NCBI RefSeq assembly: GCF_910577345.1
Contig: NZ_CAJTMT010000033.1
Location: 7,669 to 35,593, forward strand
Reading direction: 5' to 3'
DNA: 27,925 bases
DNA from: an uncultured Duncaniella sp.
GTDB taxonomy: Bacteria > Bacteroidota > Bacteroidia > Bacteroidales > Muribaculaceae
Of the stretch, positions 9,001 to 15,462 are shown piece after piece (within the stretch, counting starts at the first letter, position 1; every line of letters begins with the position of its first letter). The notes below the pieces were generated by a model. It searched no databases and had not been told where the DNA came from. It saw nothing but the letters and a program-made list of their open reading frames with translations. A program made the position numbers and the translations under genes.

Positions 9001-9636
9001 AGCCTTGATGGATGTGATGGCGGAGGTCGACGCGCGCTTGTCGATGACCTGATAGCCGGTCACGACCACGTCGTCGAGCTGATTGCCGTCGTCCTCAAGG
9101 TAGACCTTCAGGGGCTTGCCCGACCAGGTGACCTCCTTGCGCTTCATGCCGACATACTGGAAGACGAGCTGCACGCTCTGACGTCCCTTCGAGGCGAGCT
9201 GGAAGTCGCCGTCGATGTTGGTCATGGTGCCGGTCTTGGGCGATTTCTTCTCATAGACTGCCACACCGGGGAGGGTCTCGCCGTTGCTGTCCATGACGAT
9301 ACCCGTGATATGGGCGCGTGAAGTCTGCTTTGCAGCGGGCTTCGAGAGGACTATTGATTGGTCGACAATCTCATAGTCGAGGCCGAGCTGGTCGCCGACC
9401 ACCTGACTGAGAATGGCATCGAGAGCCATGTCGTGGTATGAACCTGTGACGGAACGTCCGGCTATTCCACTGAGAATGCTTTTGTTATAGACAAACTCAT
9501 AGCCGGTGGCTTCCTTGATGACCTTGAACGCCTCCTGAGGCGAGTCACCGTTGAAAGTCATGTCGTAGTTGCGGGCCAGAAGGGCCATCGGGATTAACAT
9601 CCACGCAACCAGCAAAGTTAATAATCTGCGTTTCAT
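6076..9636 (-). CDS. SusC/RagA-family TonB-dependent transporter with STN signalling domain
   Basis: This 1186-residue outer-membrane protein has a signal peptide (about 1-21), an STN domain (about 22-100; the secretin/TonB short N-terminal domain used by FecA-type transducers to contact FecR), a carboxypeptidase-regulatory-like beta sandwich (about 108-190), a TonB-box-like stretch (DDVVVTGYQ), a TonB plug (about 202-335, with VLKDASATALYGTKAANGVI) and a long beta barrel ending in Phe (LNVTF). It imports a ligand captured by the SusD encoded 15 bp downstream, driven by TonB. The STN domain ties it to the anti-sigma factor encoded 76 bp upstream, making it a signal-transducing transporter. 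I see no CAAAnnTA (inverted housekeeping -7 box) in the 9637-9712 gap, so transcription probably continues from fecR. Confidence 0.95.
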   Translation of the reverse strand: MKRRLLTLLVAWMLIPMALLARNYDMTFNGDSPQEAFKVIKEATGYEFVYNKSILSGIAGRSVTGSYHDMALDAILSQVVGDQLGLDYEIVDQSIVLSKPAAKQTSRAHITGIVMDSNGETLPGVAVYEKKSPKTGTMTNIDGDFQLASKGRQSVQLVFQYVGMKRKEVTWSGKPLKVYLEDDGNQLDDVVVTGYQVIDKRASTSAITSIKAEDILRPDALSIDQMLEGQVPDLMFMSNSGESNAAPKIRIRGTSSIIGNREPLWVVDGIVVKDPVPISPDELNDPDYVNRLGNAISGLNPQDIERLDVLKDASATALYGTKAANGVIVITTKRGKEGKPQIRYSNNFTWKRRPRYSDSSVDVLNSKERIALSKQLFNDHYVYDSANTLVGFEDLMDKLYAGKINQSEFDSQLAWYETVNTDWFNLLTHDSFSQQHTLTLSGGGSRSAYYASIGFTDDDDIVKGNKNRRYNAMINLDVNFASWLTATFGLNGSISDRDYYQSSLSPLQYAYRASRAIPAFDGDGNYHYYDQHEYQGNSYRYNILNELENSGVEQNGNQLSFNANFRFHLTDWLSANAIFSYSASNTDINSYWGAQTYYAAKLRGCDYGKTPSEGSAMPQGGELTHTSTDLRSWTARLQLDWNKYFNDDIHNFSGGIGFEASSDNYKGYGNTTRGYFPERGMSFAQGIDLTKYPNYASWLAGNTPVLTNSKDNVLSAYITASYNWKRLIFVNANARVDGSNSFGDRANDKLLPIWSVSGSFDAAQLDFFKQLTWLDYFSIKGSYGFQGNMLSDQSPVMIIRKGSFDDFYGEYVSTVERNPNPDLRWEKTTSYNLGFEWGFFNRKLQLDASIYWKRTKDAFMTKTISTVNGYDSYIVNGGDIDNDGYSIGITVRPIDTRDWQWSISTNFSRAINKIKSLPAGESYELNDFLNGNAIVKGQPVGTFYSYKFLGLSPVDGGPMFDDWFDHNEDLKGLSKYDTYTSVLTATGSREPIMSGNLSTMLRWRNLRLSANFVYSLGAKTRLFGMYGAGTDSYGVYAQQGQIKSENNLSRDYLDRWLKPGDEKHTNIPAIIGHLSPGYSRYYRHWSTSMDEIQTIADSYWDMYDYSDLRVVSSDYLKLSTLSLSYDFPKNLLRPWGCQRLELTATGTNLFTICDSKLKGQTPTQGGFTTIQLSDRPGFSFGLNVTF

Positions 9637-9712
9637 CTGCTATAATAATGATTGGTAAAGACTGGGTTGATTGGCATAAAATATATAATTGTTACTATTG
9701 TGCGTCTCGGGT

Positions 9713-10873
9713 TTAGTTTACAGCCCGGGATATGATGACCTTGCCGTCGTCGACCGAGAAGCGGATGCCTCCGCATTTCTCAAGGATGGCGATGGCGGTG
9801 GTGAAGTCGGAATAGCGCGGGATGCTCCCCTTGAACTCCTCGGTCTGGAGCGACGGGTCGGCAAACTCGAAGTCGAAGTCATACCATCGGCTGAGGTCCT
9901 GCATGATGCGCAGCAGTGCGCGGTCCTCGAAGACGAAGCGACCCTTGCGCCATGAGGTGACAACGTCGGTGTTGACCTCGCGGACATTCACCCGTGAATC
10001 GGCGGTCCCGAAAACGGCCTGATGGCCGGGAGTCAGGAAGAACTCGCCCCCGACATCGTCGGCGCGGCGCAGCGAGATGCGTCCCTTTTCGAGAGTGGTG
10101 AAGACCTCGGCCTCCTCAGGATAGTAGCGGACATTGAAGGCAGTGCCGTAGACGCGGATGAGCTGATTGTCGGTCTCGACGTAGAAGGGGCGGAGGCTGT
10201 CGGTCGCGACGGCGAGATATGCCTCACCCTCGATGCGCACCTTGCGCATGTCGCCCGTGAACTTGTCGGGATAGTGGAGCTTCGATGCGGAGTTGAGCCA
10301 CACCTCGGTGCCATCTTCAAGCTGCACCTTGAACTCACCACCGCGGGGGACGTCGAGGCAAAGCTCACGCGGAGCATTGTCGTCGGCCGGGGCGGTTTCA
10401 GTCAGCAGGACGGTCGCAACCTTGGCCGTGTCGGAAGCATTGAGGGCCACGTTGTGGCCGGCGGCATCGGAGAGGACCGCCACGGTGACACCCGGCTTGA
10501 TGTCGTCGACGCTCTGCGGGCCCTTGGCCTCGGCTACGACCTCCTCGGGGCGTCCCGACATGTCGATGCGGGAGGGGAGGAGGACTGCTACTGCGAGAAT
10601 ACAGATGGCGATGGCTGCGATGGAGATGCAGCGCGTGAGGCGGCTGCGCCAGAGGATACGGTTGACCTCATGCTGCATGTCGCGGCAGGCACGGCCGGTG
10701 TCGACCATCTGCCAGAGCGCAAGGGTCTCCTGCAGAGCCTTGGGGTCGGTGAGCCGCTCGTAGAGACGGCGGTTTTCGTCGCTCTCGTCGACCCATGCCT
10801 GCAGTTCGGCCTCCTCGCTGCGTGAGAGAGAGGAGGTCAGTTTCTTTATTATGAGGCTGCTGATGCGCTGCAT
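9713..10873 (-). CDS. FecR-family anti-sigma factor
   Basis: This 386-residue inner-membrane protein has a cytoplasmic N-terminal segment (about 1-80) that would hold the ECF sigma factor, one membrane helix (about 82-100), a periplasmic FecR domain (about 172-270, with DVPRGGEFKVQLEDGTEVWL and IEGEAYLAV) and a C-terminal DUF4974-type domain (about 314-383, with FEDRALLRIMQDLSRWYDFDF). In this family the periplasmic part reads the STN domain of the transporter and releases the sigma factor when ligand is bound. It heads the minus-strand unit. The cognate sigma gene is divergent rather than directly upstream in the same direction, which is the commoner arrangement in Bacteroidetes. Confidence 0.93.
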   Translation of the reverse strand: MQRISSLIIKKLTSSLSRSEEAELQAWVDESDENRRLYERLTDPKALQETLALWQMVDTGRACRDMQHEVNRILWRSRLTRCISIAAIAICILAVAVLLPSRIDMSGRPEEVVAEAKGPQSVDDIKPGVTVAVLSDAAGHNVALNASDTAKVATVLLTETAPADDNAPRELCLDVPRGGEFKVQLEDGTEVWLNSASKLHYPDKFTGDMRKVRIEGEAYLAVATDSLRPFYVETDNQLIRVYGTAFNVRYYPEEAEVFTTLEKGRISLRRADDVGGEFFLTPGHQAVFGTADSRVNVREVNTDVVTSWRKGRFVFEDRALLRIMQDLSRWYDFDFEFADPSLQTEEFKGSIPRYSDFTTAIAILEKCGGIRFSVDDGKVIISRAVN

Positions 10874-10913
10874 TTTATATTGGTGATTGGTTAGCTGATT
10901 TTTGGTTAAATAC

Positions 10914-11005
10914 CACCGTTTTCGGTGATTGCTAAGGCGGAGGGAGGGGCGATTTAACTGTTTTCGGGGTGTATTATACTATATTTTGGTTAAAAATAGT
11001 TTAAC
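10914..11005. promoter_or_regulatory. Candidate control sites between fecR and the sigma gene
   Basis: This divergent intergenic stretch holds a small dyad (CACCG, TTTT, CGGTG at 10914-10927), a direct repeat GTTTTCGG at 10918-10925 and 10960-10967 (42 bp apart, about four helical turns), and the near-palindrome GTTAAAAATAGTTTAAC at 10989-11005. The last shares the 13-mer GTTAAAAATAGTT with the region upstream of the second susC (11921-11933). On the minus strand upstream of fecR I find no TAnnTTTG box, which fits (but does not prove) use of the ECF sigma factor for the fecR-susC operon. Confidence 0.45.
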
Positions 11006-11117
11006 AATGCTATTTATCATGTATTCGCAAAGGGTGTGAAAAAGTATATCCCCAAAACCGAAAAATTCTTGATTTTTTTCAAAAAAGCCTATAAAATCTT
11101 GACATTTCGACACTTTT

Positions 11118-11150
11118 CTTGCCGATTTATCAACATATTTCGTAATTTTG
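11118..11150 (+). promoter_or_regulatory. Housekeeping-type promoter of the ECF sigma gene
   Basis: TAATTTTG at 11143-11150 fits the Bacteroidetes -7 box TAnnTTTG exactly. CTTG at 11118-11121, 21 bp upstream, is a one-mismatch -33 box. Transcription would start near 11156, downstream of a possible GTG start at 11036, and so argues for translation from the TTG at 11180. Confidence 0.55.
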
Positions 11151-11179
11151 TCCTCACAGAATCAATCCGGATATATAAA

Positions 11180-11761
11180 TTGCACACGTCTGACGAGATA
11201 TTCCGAAAGTTTGTGGCCGGGAAGATGGCGCCGTTCTACGAGCGCTATTTCCCCGGAATGGTCATGTATGCCTCCCGGCTTCTCGGCAACGATCTCGATT
11301 GGATGGCCGACGACTGCGTGCAGGATGCCGTCCTCGATGCCTTCCAGAAGCGCTCCACCTTCACCTCGGCCGAGCAGTGGCGTGCCCATATCCTCGCCTG
11401 TATCCGCAACAAGGCTGTCTCAGCCCTCCGCAAACTCTCGGCCATGCGCAACTATGCCGATGCCGGCAGCTCCGCCGAGCGCCATGAGGCCGACGCCGCC
11501 CGCGCGCTCATCGAGCATGAGACACTCGACTCCCTCTATGCCGCCATCCGTAACCTTCCCGACGACTACCGTCAGCTCCTCCGCATGAGCTTCGAGGAGG
11601 GAATGAAAAACGCCGACATCGCCGCCGCACTCGGAGTGGCCGAAATCACCGTCAAGAAGCGCAAGGTCCGCCTCCTCGAAATGCTCCGCCGTAGCATGGG
11701 CGACAACTGCGACATCCTCACCATCGGCTTCATGCTCTCCGCAATGCTCCGCCCAGTCTGA
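11180..11761 (+). CDS. ECF (sigma-70 family) RNA polymerase sigma factor
   Basis: With a TTG start at 11180 the protein has 193 residues, the normal ECF size. Region 2 covers about 17-85 (FYERYFPGMVMYASRLLG, then ADDCVQDAVLDAF), and region 4 covers about 115-170 with the helix-turn-helix LPDDYRQLLRMSFEEGM and ADIAAALGVAEITVKKRKVR. The frame stays open upstream to a GTG at 11036, but that extension is AT-rich, unlike the rest of the gene, and lies upstream of the predicted promoter. The ATG at 11225 would cut into region 2. The TTG is therefore my choice, with modest certainty. It is the likely partner of the divergent FecR and should switch on the fecR-susC-susD operon when the STN transporter senses its ligand. 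Confidence 0.88.
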   Translation: MHTSDEIFRKFVAGKMAPFYERYFPGMVMYASRLLGNDLDWMADDCVQDAVLDAFQKRSTFTSAEQWRAHILACIRNKAVSALRKLSAMRNYADAGSSAERHEADAARALIEHETLDSLYAAIRNLPDDYRQLLRMSFEEGMKNADIAAALGVAEITVKKRKVRLLEMLRRSMGDNCDILTIGFMLSAMLRPV

Positions 11762-11885
11762 GAAGATTCCGGCCCGTATATATAATATATGTGTATGCAT
11801 AATCCCTCCGTTGTTAATGAATATTTGGTGAAAATAGCCTATCGACGCCGGTTTGCAATGTAAATAAAATTGAAAGGGAAGTGGA

Positions 11886-11941
11886 TATAGTTAAAAATTA
11901 ACTATAAGTAGATTAAAATCGTTAAAAATAGTTAACGATTT
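11886..11941. promoter_or_regulatory. Two inverted repeats at the upstream edge of the pectate-locus promoter
   Basis: The first dyad is TATAGTTAA, AAA, TTAACTATA (11886-11906, perfect 9-bp arms). The second is AAATCGTTAA, six bases, TTAACGATTT (11916-11941, perfect 10-bp arms). Both share a GTTAA core, their centres are about 33 bp apart (three helical turns), and the second overlaps the -33 box at 11939-11942. This is the layout of an operator pair or a regulator/RNA-polymerase contact site. The binding protein is unknown; no transcription factor gene other than the ECF sigma gene is nearby. Confidence 0.6.
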
Positions 11942-11970
11942 GGGGGGGGTAATTTTTCTCCGTACATTTG
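11939..11970 (+). promoter_or_regulatory. Promoter of the susC-susD-pectate lyase operon
   Basis: TTTG at 11939-11942, a 20-bp spacer containing a G8 run, and TACATTTG at 11963-11970 match the Bacteroidetes housekeeping promoter (TTTG / TAnnTTTG) exactly. The start of transcription is expected near 11976. This leaves an untranslated leader of about 205 nt before the susC ATG. Confidence 0.75.
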
Positions 11971-12000
11971 TAGCGTATAGTGCGACAAAGGCACTCTGCG

Positions 12001-12185
12001 TCATGATTTCAACCATGTATACCAATCGTTGCATCACACTCACATCCGGAGGCTGACCCCTTATCGGCCTCTCCATGAAAACTTAAAGGACTGCCACGCT
12101 CCGGCGGCCCGACCACAGCGGACACAATCACAGCGGTAACTATCTATATATTTGAATAAATCTAAAAAAAACCATGAGTGTATGA
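12001..12185 (+). promoter_or_regulatory. Structured susC leader with two small upstream reading frames
   Basis: The leader is GC-richer than the promoter region. It holds an ATG-started frame of 17 codons (12004-12057) whose last codons lie in a hairpin (12048-12056 paired with 12064-12072, 7-nt loop, two G-U pairs). It also has a direct repeat CACAGCGG at 12114-12121 and 12129-12136. A three-codon frame (ATG AGT GTA TGA, 12174-12185) has a stop that overlaps the susC ATG at 12182. The architecture would suit post-transcriptional control, but I recognise no known RNA family. Confidence 0.4.
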
Positions 12186-15100
12186 ATTTAAGTCAGAAAA
12201 CTCGTTATTGGTTGGCAATGCTGCTGACCTTGACCTTCTCACTTTCAGTTTACGCCCAAAACATCACAGTGACCGGTACTGTCATCGACAATACCGGTGA
12301 ACCCCTTATCGGCGCTACTGTCATGCAGAAGGGAACACAGCACGGTGTCGCAACAGACATCGACGGTAACTTCACCATCTCCGTCCCCTCAAAAGCAACT
12401 CTCCAGTTCTCCTACATCGGCTATGACACCAAGGAGGTCCCCGTCAACGGCCAGACCCGCATCGATGTCACCCTTGAGAACAACACCACAGTCCTCGACG
12501 AAGTCGTCGCCATCGGCTACGGCACAGTCAAGAAAAAAGACCTCACCGGTGCAGTCTCCTCCGTCTCCGGCTCAGAGCTCGCCAAAGTCCCCGTGACCTC
12601 CGCAGCAGCCGCCCTCCAAGGCAAGGCAGCGGGTGTCAACATCGTGTCGCAGAACGGCGCCCCCGGTGCCTCGATGAACGTCACCGTCCGCGGTGGTGCG
12701 TCACTGACTCAGGATACCAAGCCTCTCTACATCGTGGACGGTTTCGCCATGAGCGACGCGCTCCAGAACATTGACATCAACGACATCGAGACCATCGACG
12801 TGCTTAAGGATGCCTCATCCACAGCCATCTACGGTGCGCGCGGTTCAAACGGTATCATCGTCATCACCACCAAGTCGGCAGCCGCAGGCAAGACCAAGGT
12901 TGACTACAACGGCTATGTTTCTTTCGACAAGCTCTCGAAGAAACTCGACATGATGAGCAATGTCCGTGACTATGTCGGCTATCAGTATGAACTTGCCGAA
13001 CTTCAGGGCAAGACCACTACATGGGCCACCGGCTACAACGATGCAAGCTATGACAATGACGATGCATGGTATTCCGGCATCTTCGGTGCAATGGACGAGC
13101 GCTACGGTCTCGCTGCCAATCCCTATTCCATCGACTGGCAGGACGAAGCATTCGGTGGCCACGCAACAACCCAGAACCACAACGTTTCGCTTTCGACAGG
13201 TACTGAAAAGACCCGTGTCCTCCTCAGCTACAACCACGTCAATCAGGACGGTCTTCTCGCCAACCACGACTATCGCCGTAACTCTATCCGCGCCAAAATC
13301 AACGCCGAGCTCTGGAAGGGTGTGAAGGTTGACTTCAACTCATTCTTCTATGACAACATGACCCACGGTGGCGGTAGCTACGGCCACATGGACTATGTGC
13401 TTCTCCAGCCTATCAACGGCGGTACGCTCTTCACTCAGGACGAGATCCGCAACACTGAGACTTCAATCCAGTTCAAGAAGCTCGACAGCAACTATAACCT
13501 CAACAACCCCCTCGTTCAGAATCTTGCATCGACTTCCGGCAACCATACCCGCCGCTTCGAGGTCAACGCAGGCATCACAATCGATTTCCTCAAGTACCTC
13601 TCATGGCGTACTCAGGGCAACTACAGCACCTCGTGGGGTAAGGGTACGACTTTTGCCGACGAACGCTCGACCGGCTATCTTGCCGACCCCGAGAATACCG
13701 GTATGACCGGCTCTATCAAGAACTCTTCAAGCTCGGGCTGGCACATCTCCAACACCCTCAACTTCGTCAAGACTTTTGCCGAGAAGCATGACCTCTCCAT
13801 CATGGTAGGTCAGGAATACTCTTTCAGCAAGAGCGACAAGAACAACTGGACCCTCCGCAAGTTCCCCTATCCCAACCATGGTCTCCATGACATCTCCAAC
13901 GTAGAGGTGCAGAGCAAGGAATCAGGCTACTCCGAGAGCAACATGCTTTCATTCTTCGGCCGTGTGAACTATGGCTATGACGACCGCTACCTCCTCACCG
14001 CCACAATGCGTGCCGACGGCAGCTCGAAGTTTGCCAAGGGCAACAAGTGGGGTTACTTCCCCTCGGCTTCTGCCGCATGGCGCGTGTCGCAGGAAGAATT
14101 CTGGCGCGAGAACTCGATTGCCGAGTGGTTCAACAACCTTAAGTTCCGTGTGGGCTACGGTGTCACCGGTAACAACGGCATCGGCTCGAACCTCTATGTG
14201 ACCAACGCCACCATGACCACCTATCCCATGGACAACGACGAGAACTCTCCCGCTTATGTTGTGGGCTCAACTCTGGGCAACAAGAATCTCAAATGGGAAA
14301 CTCTCCACGCAACCAACGTCGGTCTTGACCTCGGTATGTTCAACAACCGTATCAGCCTCACCGTCGAGTGGTACAACAACCAGATTTCCGACATGCTCAT
14401 GAACTGTGTCATTCCGACTTCTACCGGCTACAGCAAGCAGTATCAGAACGTCGGCAAGATGCGCAACCGCGGTTGGGAATTCTCGCTCAATACCGTCAAC
14501 ATCGCCACCCGCGATTTCCAGTGGACCTCTTCACTCAATATCTCGCTCAACAAGTCAAAAGTTATCTCTCTTGAAAGCGGTGAGGACCACAAGACCTTTG
14601 GTGCCGGCGGCAACCGTTCGGGAACAGTGACCTATTATGCAACTGTAGGCGAGAGCCTCGGTGACATGTACGGTTACAAGTATGAAGGTATCTACACTAC
14701 TGATGACTTCGAGCTTAACGAGGATGGCACCTACGGCGCACTCAAGCCCGGTGTCGTGCTCCCCGCATCCGGCACTCCCAAGCCCGGCGACATCAAGTTT
14801 GCTGCCGATACCGAGAACGAGGACGGCACCAAGCAGTTCACCCGCAAGCTCGTCAAGATTGGTAATGGTACTCCCGAGGTTATCGGCGGTTTCAACAACC
14901 AGTTCACCTTCAAGGGCTTCGACCTCAACGTGTTCATGAAGTTCAATATCGGCAACGATATTTACAACGCCACCAAACACGCAATGAGCCCCTACGCTCC
15001 CTTCGAGAACGTCCCCACCGAGTTCGGCAACAACTACTATCGCCTCATCGACCCGGTGACAGGCCGTGAGACCAAGAATGTTGCCCGTCTTAAGGAACTC

Positions 15101-15436
15101 AACCCCAACGAGGCCGGTCGCACTTGGGCGCTTTCGACAAGCAATGTCAACACCATCACCTATCCTTCGTCATACTTCGTCGAGGACGGTTCTTATCTCC
15201 GTCTCGCTCAGGTGACACTCGGCTACACCTTCCCCGCCAAGTGGATGAAGAAGGTCCATGTCAGCAACCTGCGTCTCTACTTCACTGCCAACAACCTCTG
15301 CACCATCACAGGTTACTCCGGCTATGACCCCGACGCATCTGCCAAGAACGACAACATCATCTGTACTCCCGGCTACGATTCATCGACCTATCCTCTGTCG
15401 CGCAGCTATGTTGTCGGTCTCAACCTCTCGTTCTAA
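12182..15436 (+). CDS. SusC/RagA-family TonB-dependent transporter (pectin-type locus)
   Basis: This 1084-residue outer-membrane protein starts at the ATG at 12182; a TTG 30 bp upstream is in frame but would spoil the signal peptide. It has a signal peptide (about 1-25, ending VYAQ), a carboxypeptidase-regulatory-like domain (about 27-105, with GTVIDNTGEPLIGATV), a TonB-box-like segment (LDEVVAIGYGTVKKKDLTGAV), a plug (about 118-225, with VLKDASSTAIYGARGSNGII) and a barrel ending LNLSF. It lacks an STN domain, so unlike the 6076-9636 protein it is not expected to signal to FecR. It should import oligosaccharides captured by the SusD encoded 26 bp downstream; linkage to a pectate lyase suggests pectin fragments. 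Confidence 0.95.
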   Translation: MNLSQKTRYWLAMLLTLTFSLSVYAQNITVTGTVIDNTGEPLIGATVMQKGTQHGVATDIDGNFTISVPSKATLQFSYIGYDTKEVPVNGQTRIDVTLENNTTVLDEVVAIGYGTVKKKDLTGAVSSVSGSELAKVPVTSAAAALQGKAAGVNIVSQNGAPGASMNVTVRGGASLTQDTKPLYIVDGFAMSDALQNIDINDIETIDVLKDASSTAIYGARGSNGIIVITTKSAAAGKTKVDYNGYVSFDKLSKKLDMMSNVRDYVGYQYELAELQGKTTTWATGYNDASYDNDDAWYSGIFGAMDERYGLAANPYSIDWQDEAFGGHATTQNHNVSLSTGTEKTRVLLSYNHVNQDGLLANHDYRRNSIRAKINAELWKGVKVDFNSFFYDNMTHGGGSYGHMDYVLLQPINGGTLFTQDEIRNTETSIQFKKLDSNYNLNNPLVQNLASTSGNHTRRFEVNAGITIDFLKYLSWRTQGNYSTSWGKGTTFADERSTGYLADPENTGMTGSIKNSSSSGWHISNTLNFVKTFAEKHDLSIMVGQEYSFSKSDKNNWTLRKFPYPNHGLHDISNVEVQSKESGYSESNMLSFFGRVNYGYDDRYLLTATMRADGSSKFAKGNKWGYFPSASAAWRVSQEEFWRENSIAEWFNNLKFRVGYGVTGNNGIGSNLYVTNATMTTYPMDNDENSPAYVVGSTLGNKNLKWETLHATNVGLDLGMFNNRISLTVEWYNNQISDMLMNCVIPTSTGYSKQYQNVGKMRNRGWEFSLNTVNIATRDFQWTSSLNISLNKSKVISLESGEDHKTFGAGGNRSGTVTYYATVGESLGDMYGYKYEGIYTTDDFELNEDGTYGALKPGVVLPASGTPKPGDIKFAADTENEDGTKQFTRKLVKIGNGTPEVIGGFNNQFTFKGFDLNVFMKFNIGNDIYNATKHAMSPYAPFENVPTEFGNNYYRLIDPVTGRETKNVARLKELNPNEAGRTWALSTSNVNTITYPSSYFVEDGSYLRLAQVTLGYTFPAKWMKKVHVSNLRLYFTANNLCTITGYSGYDPDASAKNDNIICTPGYDSSTYPLSRSYVVGLNLSF

Positions 15437-15462
15437 CCTTAATCTGACATCAAGAATTTAAC

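Noticed and set aside
10022..10825. 267-codon open frame on the plus strand opposite fecR
   Set aside because: It is the antisense shadow of the fecR coding sequence, caused by GC-rich third positions; no promoter or domain supports it. The same holds for the long antisense frames at 22693-23523, 25099-25941 and 26726-27445.
11036..11179. GTG-started N-terminal extension of the sigma factor
   Set aside because: The extension is AT-rich and low in complexity, unlike the gene body, makes the protein longer than usual for ECF factors, and starts upstream of the predicted promoter at 11118-11150.
12152..12181. TTG start for the second susC
   Set aside because: The ATG at 12182 gives a standard signal peptide; the TTG adds ten charged residues in front of it.
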